This document shows, piece after piece, positions 1-9,132 of a DNA stretch of 64,000 bases. The DNA is from Alistipes sp. (GTDB taxonomy: Bacteria > Bacteroidota > Bacteroidia > Bacteroidales > Rikenellaceae). Numbering within the stretch: position 1 is the first letter of the stretch; each line of letters starts with the position of its first letter. The DNA is taken from contig JAGBCX010000079.1 of assembly GCA_017937805.1 (NCBI GenBank), forward strand, positions 46,990-110,989. Direction: 5' to 3'. Position numbers and translations under genes: made by a program. Below the pieces are notes generated by a model, which searched no databases, had not been told where the DNA came from, and worked only from the letters and a program-made list of their open reading frames with translations.

Positions 1-207
1 TATGCAGGAGCGACTCTTACACGAGCGATGCGCAACTCGATGCTATGGGCGACAATCATATTTTTCGCAGTCTATTATGCCCTACTGCCCGTTATGGGAA
101 ACGATGCGTTGTGGCTCGCATTTTTGCTCTACATAATCTTCCGCCTTGTTCTGCAATACTTTATGGCGGATAGGTTGCGAGATATCTATCGGCAAATCGA
201 AGCGTAA
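1..207 (+). CDS. MATE-family efflux transporter, C-terminal end (partial)
   Basis: Open in frame from base 1 to a TAA at 205-207, giving the last 68 residues of a protein whose start lies outside the window. Two hydrophobic segments are visible (about residues 15-33 and 39-57), separated by a short loop containing PVMGND, followed by a short charged tail ending RQIEA. This resembles the last two helices of MATE (NorM/DinF) multidrug or metabolite antiporters, where a YYxxxP-type segment is common. The fragment is too short to exclude another polytopic transporter. A strong terminator follows directly. Confidence 0.5.
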   Translation, partial: YAGATLTRAMRNSMLWATIIFFAVYYALLPVMGNDALWLAFLLYIIFRLVLQYFMADRLRDIYRQIEA

Positions 208-211
208 AGAT

Positions 212-246
212 AAGGGGTTGTCCAACATTTGTTGAACAACCCCTTT
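212..246. terminator. Bidirectional intrinsic terminator
   Basis: A 10-bp stem (212-221 with 236-245) is extended by an inner CAAC/GTTG stem and followed by a T-rich stretch. It lies between the convergent ends of the transporter fragment and the heparinase-like gene and can serve both. Confidence 0.8.
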
Positions 247-252
247 CTATTG

Positions 253-2409
253 TTATTGCAACTTTGTCACTTTAATTTCGCAGCCGTATTGCCTTGTCTT
301 ATCAAACGACAGAGAGTAGTTCTTGCCTGCATAATCAAATTTCAGTGTTACAGCCTCTTTGCCATCTTTACATACTGTTTGAGGTAGTGATTGAAGCGAC
401 TCATCGCCCACCTGTACAATATGAAGGAAGTGGTCTGTTGTAGATTGCTTTTTAGGCGACACCTCCACGCGCCACTGTCCCACCAATGGGTGATTGTTAC
501 GAGGTGTATTTTTATAACGTTTGAACATAGGGTCCTCCTTTTTGTACTCAGGAATTGCCCAATTTCGACCATCGGACCAGAATTGCTTGCCCTCACCTCC
601 GATACGTTCAACAACGGCACCCTTCGGAAGCAGTGTACGACAAATAGACTTGCCACCTTGCGACACCTCCGAGAATTCAGCCTTGCCGTTCATTATTGGC
701 TCTGATGCGGTGTGGTACAACCAACGTTTCGGATATTCAGCCTTATCCGACACTACCCTATCGTAAATGACAAATATATCAGGCTTAATCCACACGAACT
801 CTCGTACTACTGACTCGGCCTTATTTTTATGATAGCAATCGGTGGCATCTGACGCGATATAGACATAGTCGGCACTCTCCTCGTGCGACAACAATTTACC
901 ACCCCTATTAGAGCGTTGTCCTCCATCGTTCGGAACAGGTGCCGGCTCCTCATCTTGGGTTGGCTTACCCCAATATTTAGGCAACTTTTCACCAGGCATC
1001 TGTATAGTCACGCAGTTGTGCGCGACTGTACGACCGAAGTAGTGCGATGTGTGTTGTCCGGGTTGCGGTCGTGTTCCCGAATCGAGCGCACGATAGCCAT
1101 TCTTATATATCACAAAGTTGTTTATGTCGTAATGTTGGCGACTTCTGTTCTTACGTTCGGTCAAAAATATCGCATAAGTATCCTTATCGCTCACGCCCGA
1201 ACGCATAATAATCTGACCAATGTTCTCAAAATGCATCGATTGCTTATCCTTGGCATCGGCCACACTCTCCACATCACCCGTTTCGAAGTGATAACGATGC
1301 ATAAGTGGCATAAACGGCATCGCTGACGTATTGCTACTCTTATCATTATAGCGGTTGAGCAAACCTGCAAACCAATCGAACATTTCGGGATTAGTTTGAG
1401 CAAAAATATTTGCAATCTCCCTAATATGCGACACTGTACTACGTGGTAGTTTATTGTTCGAGTGGTAAGAATCGCCTATTCCGAACTCCTTATTATCCGG
1501 CAGACGAATCCAATCCAAATATCGCAAATAACCGAGCATATAACTCATCTGCGGAGCAAGGTCTATACCTATCGCAGAACGGAACGTGTAGATAAAATTA
1601 TACTCTGCGTATGGATACGAGTCGAAACCGTTGCCAATAGTCCCCGAATTGATACCGCCACTCTTGCCGAGCATCTTGGCTCGCGACACACTCATCTTGC
1701 GATGAAGGTCATAACCATTGCGAAGCATCTGCTCACACTCGCTATCATTGATGCCCTCACCATAGAAGGTCAAACCAACATACCATGGCAGATTTGCAGT
1801 TCCATTAAACTCCGAAGTTGGGGTGGTAGGATTCTCGCGATGACGTTTCGGGCGAATTTTATCCCCATGCCACGCAATGTCGTAAGTTGCCTTGTAGAGT
1901 CGTGGTCCCAAATCGGCACGCTCCTCAGCCGTAAGGTCGTTGTATATCCAATCGTAGGCGCACAACACCGAGATTATGGTGAAGGATTGCCAACTAATGG
2001 CAAGGTCATTGTCTGTTCGTAAATCATAGTAACGAATCATTCTATCCAACATCATCTTCGTAAAGGCAAGATATTTGGAATCTTTGGTTATAACCCAAAG
2101 CAGAGCCGATTCTGCAGTACGATAGCCATATTGGGCTATTGAATTGCTACCATTCTTTGCGAGTTCGTTCTTAAATTCGGGACCCTTATCAATAAGTCTA
2201 TTGATACGTCTTTGCATAGCGTTAAATGTACGAGCCTCGAATAGCATCGAATTATTCACCATCTGAGGGATATCCTCAGCAGTAAAGAACATTCGAGGGT
2301 GTTCCGAACGGATAGAGTTCAGCCATTCGTAATCACCCGCCTTTAATTGTGCCGATGCAGTTGTCGCAATGAACGACAACGACAGCAAGAGAGTAAATAG
2401 TCGTTTCAT
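253..2409 (-). CDS. Heparinase II/III-family polysaccharide lyase, secreted
   Basis: 718 residues. Residues 1-20 form a Sec signal peptide ending TASA-QL. Residues about 60-380 look like the all-alpha toroid domain of heparinase II/III-like lyases, with the SGGINSGTIGNGFDSYPYAEYN stretch in the region that carries active-site Asn/His/Tyr residues in this fold. The C-terminal half is the beta-sandwich heparinase II/III domain, including RQHYDINNFVIYKNG and GRTVAHNCVTI. The family cleaves uronic-acid-containing glycans (heparin/heparan, alginate or related) by beta-elimination, normally in the periplasm; the substrate cannot be told from sequence. It stands alone, with no SusC/SusD pair or sulfatase beside it, so it is not in a typical utilisation locus here. 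Confidence 0.8.
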   Translation of the reverse strand: MKRLFTLLLSLSFIATTASAQLKAGDYEWLNSIRSEHPRMFFTAEDIPQMVNNSMLFEARTFNAMQRRINRLIDKGPEFKNELAKNGSNSIAQYGYRTAESALLWVITKDSKYLAFTKMMLDRMIRYYDLRTDNDLAISWQSFTIISVLCAYDWIYNDLTAEERADLGPRLYKATYDIAWHGDKIRPKRHRENPTTPTSEFNGTANLPWYVGLTFYGEGINDSECEQMLRNGYDLHRKMSVSRAKMLGKSGGINSGTIGNGFDSYPYAEYNFIYTFRSAIGIDLAPQMSYMLGYLRYLDWIRLPDNKEFGIGDSYHSNNKLPRSTVSHIREIANIFAQTNPEMFDWFAGLLNRYNDKSSNTSAMPFMPLMHRYHFETGDVESVADAKDKQSMHFENIGQIIMRSGVSDKDTYAIFLTERKNRSRQHYDINNFVIYKNGYRALDSGTRPQPGQHTSHYFGRTVAHNCVTIQMPGEKLPKYWGKPTQDEEPAPVPNDGGQRSNRGGKLLSHEESADYVYIASDATDCYHKNKAESVVREFVWIKPDIFVIYDRVVSDKAEYPKRWLYHTASEPIMNGKAEFSEVSQGGKSICRTLLPKGAVVERIGGEGKQFWSDGRNWAIPEYKKEDPMFKRYKNTPRNNHPLVGQWRVEVSPKKQSTTDHFLHIVQVGDESLQSLPQTVCKDGKEAVTLKFDYAGKNYSLSFDKTRQYGCEIKVTKLQ

Positions 2410-2475
2410 ATAGGTGGTTTTAGGTTACATCTACTACAAAGATACTATTTTTAATTAAAAGTTAAAAAAAATCGT

Positions 2476-2483
2476 TATATTTG
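2476..2483 (+). promoter_or_regulatory. Bacteroidota -7 promoter box for hpt-queE-ftsB
   Basis: TATATTTG matches the TAnnTTTG -7 consensus and lies 23 bases before the hpt ATG. No clear -33 TTG is visible in the AT-rich sequence upstream. Confidence 0.55.
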
Positions 2484-2506
2484 CGGTTAGAAAAAACTCA
2501 TTCGCT

Positions 2507-3055
2507 ATGAAACAAAGAGTAACGCTCAACGACAAGACCTTTGAGGTGATGATTCCAGCTGAGGATATTGACAAGGCAGTTGCAAAAGTTGCCGAGCAGT
2601 TGAATTTGGATTACGCCTCGACCGAGAAAGCCCCTATCTTCGTGGGTGTTTTGAATGGTTCATACATGTTCCTTGCCGACCTTGTTCGCAAGACGACCTT
2701 CAACAACGAAATTACGTTCGTACAAATTTCGTCATACGAAGGTACCCAATCGACCGGTACTATCAAGCAGAAACTTGGTATTGACTTCGACATTAAAGGT
2801 CGCGATATTATCGTGGTGGAGGACATTGTAGAGACAGGTCACAGCATCAACCACATGTTGAACTACATCAAGTCGTTAGAGCCTCACTCGGTGGAGGTTT
2901 GTACGCTCTTTTTCAAGCCCGACAAATACCTCTACGATATGCCAATCAAGTATTGCGCATTAGAGATTGGCAATGAGTTTATCGTAGGTTACGGTCTTGA
3001 CTACGACCAGATTGGTCGCAACCTCAAAGATATTTATGTTTTAGCTAATGACTAA
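2507..3055 (+). CDS. hpt: Hypoxanthine phosphoribosyltransferase
   Basis: 182 residues, typical for the family. It transfers ribose-5-phosphate from PRPP to hypoxanthine or guanine in cytoplasmic purine salvage. The PRPP-binding loop is VVEDIVETGHS (residues about 103-113), preceded by the flexible-loop region SSYEGTQSTG, and the N-terminal LNGSYMF carries the conserved non-proline cis-peptide region. First gene of a + strand trio. Its stop overlaps the next start by 8 bases, suggesting translational coupling with queE. Confidence 0.93.
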   Translation: MKQRVTLNDKTFEVMIPAEDIDKAVAKVAEQLNLDYASTEKAPIFVGVLNGSYMFLADLVRKTTFNNEITFVQISSYEGTQSTGTIKQKLGIDFDIKGRDIIVVEDIVETGHSINHMLNYIKSLEPHSVEVCTLFFKPDKYLYDMPIKYCALEIGNEFIVGYGLDYDQIGRNLKDIYVLAND

Positions 3056-3674
3056 CAACGATGTTTTGGAGGGCGGTCGCAAACTGCCTCTCGTAGAGGA
3101 TTTCTACACAATTCAGGGCGAGGGCTTTCACACAGGAAAGCCCGCCTATTTTATTCGCCTTGGTGGTTGCGATGTTGGGTGTTCGTGGTGCGATGCCAAG
3201 TATACTTGGAATCCTCGTATGTACCCACCAACCGCTATCGAAGAGATTGTTGAGCGTGCCGTAGCGTGTGCAGCGCAATCCATCGTCATTACGGGCGGAG
3301 AGCCTCTGCTCTATCCTCTCGACTATCTGACTCAGGCGCTCAAAGAGCAGGGGTTGGCAATCTTTCTCGAAACATCAGGTTCGCACCCATTCTCAGGCAT
3401 TTTCGATTGGGTTTGTCTTTCGCCAAAGCGCAAGTCGGCACCTCTCGAAGAGGCTTATGGTCATGCCGATGAGTTGAAGGTGATTATCCAAAATGAGGAG
3501 GACTTAAAGTGGGCAGAGGAGTGTGCCGCAAAGGTTAGCGATAAGTGTATGCTCTTCTTACAGCCTGAGTGGAGTGTTGCGGAGAAGATTATGCCGACAC
3601 TCGTGGAGTATGCCAAGCGTAACCCTCGTTGGAGTATCTCCATTCAGAGCCACAAATATATGCGAATACCATAA
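3048..3674 (+). CDS. queE: 7-carboxy-7-deazaguanine synthase (radical SAM)
   Basis: 208 residues. QueE converts 6-carboxy-tetrahydropterin to 7-carboxy-7-deazaguanine in queuosine/preQ1 synthesis. The [4Fe-4S]-binding cysteines are C41, C45 and C48 in GGCDVGCSWCDAKYTWN, a CX3CX2C cluster motif, and ITGGEPLLY is the SAM-binding GGEP motif. FYTIQGEGFHTGKPAYFIRL is the usual QueE N-terminus. The ATG lies inside the end of hpt. No queC, queD or queF is present nearby. Confidence 0.92.
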   Translation: MTNNDVLEGGRKLPLVEDFYTIQGEGFHTGKPAYFIRLGGCDVGCSWCDAKYTWNPRMYPPTAIEEIVERAVACAAQSIVITGGEPLLYPLDYLTQALKEQGLAIFLETSGSHPFSGIFDWVCLSPKRKSAPLEEAYGHADELKVIIQNEEDLKWAEECAAKVSDKCMLFLQPEWSVAEKIMPTLVEYAKRNPRWSISIQSHKYMRIP

Positions 3675-3686
3675 TAGTTAAACTCC

Positions 3687-4001
3687 ATGAAGTTCGGTAA
3701 GCGAGTAAGTAAGCAGGTCGAAAAGGGTATCAGCAAGGGCAAGGAGTATGCATGGCGCATAATCCTTGTTTCGGTTGTTATGCTCGGCATTATTCTTATC
3801 GGTCGCCCACTCGTTTCGCTTATCCGCACCTCTATCGAAATTCGTGAGCTCAACAAAGAAAAGGCTCTCTACGAGGCGAGTATCCGTAGAGATAGCGCAC
3901 TGATTGAGAATCTGAAAAATGATGATTTTCTGGAGCGTTATGCCCGCGAGAAGTATTTTATGCAGGGCAAAGGCGATCAGGTATTTATCATAGAGGACTA
4001 A
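3687..4001 (+). CDS. FtsB/DivIC-like septum formation initiator
   Basis: 104 residues. A positively charged N-terminus (residues 1-22) is followed by one transmembrane helix (about 24-44) and a short coiled coil (ELNKEKALYEASIRRDSALIE) ending in the LERYAREKYFM segment typical of FtsB/DivIC. In this family the protein links FtsL and FtsQ in the division complex. It begins 12 bases after queE. The last four bases overlap the end of the convergent thiL gene, so the two stop codons interlock (CTAA read on both strands). Confidence 0.85.
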   Translation: MKFGKRVSKQVEKGISKGKEYAWRIILVSVVMLGIILIGRPLVSLIRTSIEIRELNKEKALYEASIRRDSALIENLKNDDFLERYAREKYFMQGKGDQVFIIED

Positions 4002-4978
4002 CCCTCCCAACCAAAGTGATTGAAACCGCCCCAGCCTGCGGAGCTATACAACACTTCGCCACTCTTACTCTCAAAGCCGATATTATAACAGTCGTAATTT
4101 GGGCGCACTACTCTACCAATTTTATATAGAGGCTTTCCGAATTGCTCCTCGAAGCGTTGCGCCAACTCATCAGCCTTGCGCTTATCAACCGTAAAAAGCA
4201 ATTGATAATCCTCGCCACCGCAAATAGCATCTTGGAACGATGCACCGCGAGCAATAGGAATATTCTGTTCCGAAATTATCGCTCCCTTCTTCGAGTTGTC
4301 AATGATATGTTGGAGGTCGGAGGCTATTCCATCGGAGATATCGCACATAGCATGCACTTCGGGCTGTGCTCCAAGCCATTCGCCCTCACACACTTGGGCT
4401 TCAGGCATCAAATGTATCTTGGCGTTGCGAGTAGAGAGTTTGCCTGCCAACACATCTCGCAATCCCGCAGTCGATGCGCCCAACTTGCCCGTAACCATAA
4501 TAATATCGCCCACTTTGGCGGCTGAACGGCGTTTAATATTCGCCATTGGCGTACGACCAATAGCGGTTACACTGATGCAGACACCCGATTTTGAGCCTAC
4601 GGTATCGCCACCAACGAGTTTTACGCCATATTTTTTTGATGCCTTTTTATAGCCACGCATAAACTCCGCAGACCACTCGCCAAACTTATCATTCGGCAGA
4701 GCCAACGACAACAACGTAGCCACAGGCTTTGCTCCCATAGCCGCCACATCGCTGATATTCACCATCAACGATTTGTAGCCAATCTGAAACGGAGTGCTCT
4801 TGTCGGTCAAAAAATGAACGCCCTCGTTGAGCATATCCGATGTAAAGACCAACGCCTCGTCATCGCCAATCGGTAATACAGCGCAATCATCGCCAATGCC
4901 CTCGAAACCGTTATTAGGCATTGTGCGGAACATCTCGTTTATAGACTCTATAAAGTCGAACTCACCGTACTCTCTCAT
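3998..4978 (-). CDS. thiL: Thiamine-monophosphate kinase
   Basis: 326 residues; ATP-dependent phosphorylation of thiamine monophosphate to thiamine pyrophosphate. The N-terminal GIGDDCAVL and TSDMLNEGVHF segments carry the metal/ATP-binding aspartates, followed by NISDVAAMGAKP and GGDTVGS, all characteristic of ThiL in the AIR-synthase/PurM fold. CDISDGIASDL is the second conserved DGL-type motif. The start overlaps the flippase stop by four bases (ATGA), so it is the last gene of the leftward ackA-ptb-aroQ-flippase-thiL series. Confidence 0.93.
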   Translation of the reverse strand: MREYGEFDFIESINEMFRTMPNNGFEGIGDDCAVLPIGDDEALVFTSDMLNEGVHFLTDKSTPFQIGYKSLMVNISDVAAMGAKPVATLLSLALPNDKFGEWSAEFMRGYKKASKKYGVKLVGGDTVGSKSGVCISVTAIGRTPMANIKRRSAAKVGDIIMVTGKLGASTAGLRDVLAGKLSTRNAKIHLMPEAQVCEGEWLGAQPEVHAMCDISDGIASDLQHIIDNSKKGAIISEQNIPIARGASFQDAICGGEDYQLLFTVDKRKADELAQRFEEQFGKPLYKIGRVVRPNYDCYNIGFESKSGEVLYSSAGWGGFNHFGWEG

Positions 4979-6423
4979 CGTTTCAGCACCCCTTTAATAG
5001 TTGATACAAACTCCTTCAACGCCTCCAAACGGCATATCCACGCACCAAGTGCATATACGATAACACCCATTGCAATCTGCAAGAGTAGTTGCCAAATCGG
5101 AGCAAAATCGGCACTATAATACCCTACCGCCTTCACCGCCACATACATCACTGCCGTAAGGAGCAACGAAGGAAGCAATGTGCATATCATCTGCCACCAC
5201 GAAAGCACAGTATAACGCCTTGTTGCAGCGAAATTCACAATAAGCTCCACCAATGTCATAGCCACCAAACCGTAGGCAATAGCCATTGTCGAGTGCGGAA
5301 TGGTAAGAGCCAAAACTGCTGTCATTATCGCCTTTTTCAACAACTCCAAGCGGAAAATAATCGAGCCGTTACTATGTACCTTCAAGACATTGTAAGCGAC
5401 CATCGACAATGGATAGAATACTCCTGCAAGGGCTATAACCTCGAAATAAGGTACGGTAGGCAACCACTTCTCGCCCAACAAAACCCTGAACAGTGGCTCA
5501 GCAACAGCCGACATACCAACCGCAACCGGTGCCATTACAAAGATATTTATCAGCAACACTTTGCGAAAACTCTCGGCAAATTTCTCGGTATCATCTTTAA
5601 TCTTTGCCAATGCCGGATAGGTAACACTCTGCACCGACAAAACAGCCGACTGCACGGGTAAATCCTTGATTTTCTGCGCTTGATTGAAGTATCCGAGCGT
5701 ATCAGCCGAATAGACCTTTCCGATAAAGAGTTGTGCTACATTGTTATATACCGCAGCGACAATATCGGTGGACATCAGCCTAAACGAAAACGGCGCCATC
5801 TCTCGCCAAGCCACACCATTGAACGAGCCTTCACCCCTCCAATTGCCTCGCCACCACAATAAAAGAGCCTTCACGCCCATAACCATCAGTCGCTGTGCAA
5901 CCAATGCCCAAACTCCTCCACCGCATACTGCCACAACAATTGCCGTTACACCAGCAACAAGCGATGCGAGGAAGTTTATTCGAGATAGAACGCCAAAACG
6001 AAATTCGCGCGATAGTTTTGTATTCTGAATTATACCGAGAGCATTAAGAGGTAACAACAAGAATAGTACGGGTGCAATTGTTGAAATCACCGCCAAATCG
6101 TAGTACCGAGCCAATAATGGCGACAACGCAACCAAAAGCAGGTACAACACCAACGACACCACCATATTGAAGGCGAAAACCGACTTATAATCATCGTTTG
6201 TCGGCTCCTTCTTGCGCAACAATGTCTGCGAGAAGCCACTATCGACAACCACCAACGCAACCGCTGTAAAGAAGGTCAATATCGCCATCACACCGAAATC
6301 CTCCGGTACAAGCAGACGAGCCACAACAATGCTTACGACCATCTGTAATAACATAGAGCATAGCTTTTCGGCTACGCTCCACGCAACTCCTGTTGCCACT
6401 TGGTCGATAAGACGGCTCTTCAT
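4975..6423 (-). CDS. Oligosaccharide flippase, MOP/Wzx-like
   Basis: 482 residues, polytopic, with about 12-14 hydrophobic helices. The N-terminus (SRLIDQVATGVAWSVAEKLC) and the LLRKKEPTNDDYKSVFAFN segment are typical of the polysaccharide-synthesis MATE-like flippases (Polysacc_synt_3, WzxC-like) that move lipid-linked oligosaccharide repeat units across the inner membrane. No glycosyltransferases lie next to it, so the exported glycan cannot be named. It overlaps thiL by four bases and follows aroQ by 15 bases, which suggests cotranscription despite unrelated functions. Confidence 0.85.
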   Translation of the reverse strand: MKSRLIDQVATGVAWSVAEKLCSMLLQMVVSIVVARLLVPEDFGVMAILTFFTAVALVVVDSGFSQTLLRKKEPTNDDYKSVFAFNMVVSLVLYLLLVALSPLLARYYDLAVISTIAPVLFLLLPLNALGIIQNTKLSREFRFGVLSRINFLASLVAGVTAIVVAVCGGGVWALVAQRLMVMGVKALLLWWRGNWRGEGSFNGVAWREMAPFSFRLMSTDIVAAVYNNVAQLFIGKVYSADTLGYFNQAQKIKDLPVQSAVLSVQSVTYPALAKIKDDTEKFAESFRKVLLINIFVMAPVAVGMSAVAEPLFRVLLGEKWLPTVPYFEVIALAGVFYPLSMVAYNVLKVHSNGSIIFRLELLKKAIMTAVLALTIPHSTMAIAYGLVAMTLVELIVNFAATRRYTVLSWWQMICTLLPSLLLTAVMYVAVKAVGYYSADFAPIWQLLLQIAMGVIVYALGAWICRLEALKEFVSTIKGVLKR

Positions 6424-6438
6424 ATTTCGGGTGGAATT

Positions 6439-6858
6439 TTATCGGTTCAGCATCGCCTCAATACCCAAGCGGTATGAATCCAAGCCAAAACCGGCGATAG
6501 TGCCTACACAAGTAGCACCAATAAGCGAAGTATGACGGAACTCCTCACGAGCCGACACATTCGAGATATGAATTTCAATGACAGGTACCGACACTGCATC
6601 TATTGCATCGCGCAGTGCCACCGAGGTATGGGTATATCCTCCGGCATTAAATAAAACGCCATCATACACGCCCTCCGCCTTATGGAGAACATCAATCAAC
6701 TCACCCTCGATGTTTGACTGTGCATAGTCTATTTCAACAGTAGGATATGCGGCACGGAGTCGAGGAATAAACTCCTCGAACGACTCCGCACCATATACCT
6801 CTCTATCTCGCCTACCCTGCAAATTGAGGTTAGGACCGTTCAAAATTAAAAGTTTCAC
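6439..6858 (-). CDS. aroQ: Type II 3-dehydroquinate dehydratase
   Basis: 139 residues from a GTG start at 6858, chosen because family members begin almost directly with LLILNGPNLN; an in-frame TTG at 6873 would add MKIKK-type residues. Catalyses dehydration of 3-dehydroquinate to 3-dehydroshikimate in the shikimate pathway. Visible motifs are NGPNLNLQGRRDREVYG (catalytic Arg and Tyr), NAGGYTHTSVALRDAI (catalytic His) and EIHISN (second His). It starts 17 bases after the ptb stop. Confidence 0.92.
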   Translation of the reverse strand: MKLLILNGPNLNLQGRRDREVYGAESFEEFIPRLRAAYPTVEIDYAQSNIEGELIDVLHKAEGVYDGVLFNAGGYTHTSVALRDAIDAVSVPVIEIHISNVSAREEFRHTSLIGATCVGTIAGFGLDSYRLGIEAMLNR

Positions 6859-6875
6859 TTTTTTTATTTTCAACT

Positions 6876-7778
6876 TTACTTAGCGGCCAAGCAAGCCAAC
6901 GCAATCGAATACTTCTTCGACAATGCCGAATCACCACGCGAGGTCAATACGCAAGGTTTATTAGTACCAACAACCATTGCAGCCAACTCGCCACCACCGA
7001 TATGCGACACGCTCTTGAAGAAGACGTTGCCCGACTCCAAGTTGGGGAACAACAGTGCATCTGCATCGCCCGCAACTGCCGAGCCCTTAACCTTCTTATG
7101 CTCTGCAACCTCAGGATAGAGAGCCACATCAAGCGACAATGGGCCATCAACAATCACATTGCCAAGCTGGCCACGATCTGCCATCTTCGAGATAATAGCT
7201 CCCTCTGCCATAGCCGGCATATTGGCATTTACCAACTCCATTGCTGCTACGCAGGCAATCTTTGGACAATCTACGCCTATCAACTTCGCAGTCTGCGCCA
7301 AATATTTTACCAATGTCAGTTTCTGCTTGAAATCCGGTTGTGGCAATACGGCAATATCAGACGCAAGCAACAACTTCGGATAGCCCGACCACTCAAATAC
7401 CGAAACGTGGCTCAGAGTACCCTTTGGAGGGAACAAGCCCGCCTCCTTATTCAAGATACCGCGCATATATTTGTCGGTCGAAACCATACCCTTCATCAAC
7501 ACCTGTGCGTCACCTGCAACAACGGCTTTAACTGCCAGCTCCACGCACTTTACGTCACTCTTCTCATCTACAATCGTGAAGATTGACGGGTCAATACCCA
7601 ACTCGGCACAAGTTGCCAAGATAACATCTTTGTCGCCAAACAAAGTTGCATCAACCAAACCATCTTTATAAGCATCATAGACCGCCTCGATAGTGTGCGA
7701 ATCCTGACCATAAGCCACAGCCAAGCGCTTTCTACCCTTCGCCAAAGCTGCATCTACTATTTCTGATAAATGTTTCAT
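6876..7778 (-). CDS. ptb: Phosphate acetyl/butyryltransferase
   Basis: 300 residues, the length of Ptb-type phosphate acyltransferases rather than long Pta proteins. It converts acyl-CoA and phosphate to acyl-phosphate and CoA. The sequence carries the PTA_PTB fold motifs: LMKGMVSTDKYMRGIL, SHVSVFEWSGYPKLLLASDIA, and the C-terminal FPNLESGNVFFKSV. With the adjacent acetate-kinase-family gene it would form acetate (or butyrate) with substrate-level ATP production. Whether acetyl or butyryl is preferred cannot be read from sequence. Confidence 0.9.
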   Translation of the reverse strand: MKHLSEIVDAALAKGRKRLAVAYGQDSHTIEAVYDAYKDGLVDATLFGDKDVILATCAELGIDPSIFTIVDEKSDVKCVELAVKAVVAGDAQVLMKGMVSTDKYMRGILNKEAGLFPPKGTLSHVSVFEWSGYPKLLLASDIAVLPQPDFKQKLTLVKYLAQTAKLIGVDCPKIACVAAMELVNANMPAMAEGAIISKMADRGQLGNVIVDGPLSLDVALYPEVAEHKKVKGSAVAGDADALLFPNLESGNVFFKSVSHIGGGELAAMVVGTNKPCVLTSRGDSALSKKYSIALACLAAK

Positions 7779-7788
7779 AATTTTATTT

Positions 7789-7817
7789 AATTCTGCATTC
7801 TGAATTTTGCATTTTAC
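7789..7817. repeat. Heptamer array (CATTCTG/AATTTTG type)
   Basis: Degenerate tandem units of 7 bp (AATTCTG, CATTCTG, AATTTTG, CATTTTA) fill the gap between ptb and ackA. On the opposite strand these read TGCAGAA-type units, the same word as the array at 58612-58633. Confidence 0.7.
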
Positions 7818-7822
7818 ATTAA

Positions 7823-9028
7823 CTAATCTTTGATTAGTCTGTATGTGTCTTGTGCAATAACCAACTCCTCGTTCGTTGCGATTACAGCAACCTTAACGCG
7901 CGAAGCATCGGTCGAAAGGATTGTGTCGGTACCACGGGTTACATCATTTACGGCATCGTTAATCTCAACACCCATAAACTCCATATTGTGCGATACCCAA
8001 CGGCGCAAATCTGCCGAGTTCTCGCCCACACCACCGGTGAAGATAATCAAGTCGCAACCTCCCATCAATGCTGCATACTTACCAACATACTGCTTTACGC
8101 GGTCGTAATACATGTCGCGAGCCAAAATTGCACGCTCGTTACCTGCCTCATAAGCCGCGTCAATATCGCGCATATCGCTCGATACGCCCGATACAGCTTG
8201 AACACCCGATTTCTTGTTAATCATGGTGTTGATTTCGGCAAAGTTCATACCCTCATGCTCGGCAATATAGAGAACAGCACTTGGATCTACATCGCCACAA
8301 CGAGTACCCATCATCAAGCCATCAACAGGCGAGAAGCCCATCGAAGTACAGTACGACTTACCATTCAATACGGCTGTTACCGAGCCACCATTACCGACAT
8401 GGCAGGTGATAATCTTTGAGTTTTCGAGGTCAAGACCGCACAACTCAGCACCACGCTTTGCAACAAACTTGTGGCTTGTTCCGTGGAAGCCATAACGGCG
8501 CACGCGATACTTCTCATAGTACTCATAAGGGAGTGCATACAAGTAGTTGCGAGCAGGAATCGACTGATGGAACGAGGTGTCAAATACTGCGACCTGCGGA
8601 ACAGACGGCAACACCTTCTCAATCGAAAGAATACCCTCCAAGTTTGCAGGGTTGTGCAATGGAGCGATAGCGAACAACGAGCGAATCTTCTCCTTTGCAT
8701 CCTCGGTTACAACGCAACTATCCGCGAAGAACTCTCCGCCATGAGCGACACGATGACCAACAGCCTTCACCTCTTCGAGCGATGCGATAACACCATGCTC
8801 AGCGTTCGTCAAAGCCTCCAACACAAGGCGGATACCCTCAGTGTGGTTAGGAATTGGCTGGTGAAGATGGAAATTCTCCTTACCTACCGGCTTATGCACG
8901 AGGTCACCCTCAGGCAAGCCAATACGATCAACAAGACCCTTTGCGAGCAATTTGTGAGATGTAGCCTCTATATCAAGCACCTGATATTTAATCGACGAGC
9001 TACCGCAATTCAATACTAAAATAACCAT
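7823..9028 (-). CDS. ackA: Acetate kinase
   Basis: 401 residues; acetyl-phosphate plus ADP gives acetate plus ATP. The length and motifs fit acetate kinase better than butyrate kinase (about 355 residues): LNCGSSSIKYQ at the N-terminus, GHRVAHGGE with substrate-binding Arg, RYGFHGTSHKFVA, CHVGNGGSVTAV and GTRCGDVDPS of the ASKHA fold, and FTGGVGENS near the C-terminus. First gene of the leftward series, with ptb 44 bases downstream. Confidence 0.95.
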   Translation of the reverse strand: MVILVLNCGSSSIKYQVLDIEATSHKLLAKGLVDRIGLPEGDLVHKPVGKENFHLHQPIPNHTEGIRLVLEALTNAEHGVIASLEEVKAVGHRVAHGGEFFADSCVVTEDAKEKIRSLFAIAPLHNPANLEGILSIEKVLPSVPQVAVFDTSFHQSIPARNYLYALPYEYYEKYRVRRYGFHGTSHKFVAKRGAELCGLDLENSKIITCHVGNGGSVTAVLNGKSYCTSMGFSPVDGLMMGTRCGDVDPSAVLYIAEHEGMNFAEINTMINKKSGVQAVSGVSSDMRDIDAAYEAGNERAILARDMYYDRVKQYVGKYAALMGGCDLIIFTGGVGENSADLRRWVSHNMEFMGVEINDAVNDVTRGTDTILSTDASRVKVAVIATNEELVIAQDTYRLIKD

Positions 9029-9066
9029 TGTTTATACTTTTTTATGATTTGTTTGCGTTATTGCTA

Positions 9067-9074
9067 CAAAGATA
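9067..9074 (-). promoter_or_regulatory. Bacteroidota -7 box for ackA
   Basis: The minus strand reads TATCTTTG (TAnnTTTG) 38 bases before the ackA ATG. A divergent promoter for the TPM gene lies 44 bp away. Confidence 0.5.
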
Positions 9075-9117
9075 ATAAAAATCTTCGATTCGGGGATAAC
9101 AAATATCACTTTTTTGT

Positions 9118-9125
9118 TATATTTG
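9118..9125 (+). promoter_or_regulatory. Bacteroidota -7 box for the TPM gene
   Basis: TATATTTG lies 8 bases before the ATG at 9133, so the transcript would be nearly leaderless. Confidence 0.55.
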
Positions 9126-9132
9126 CAGTGTT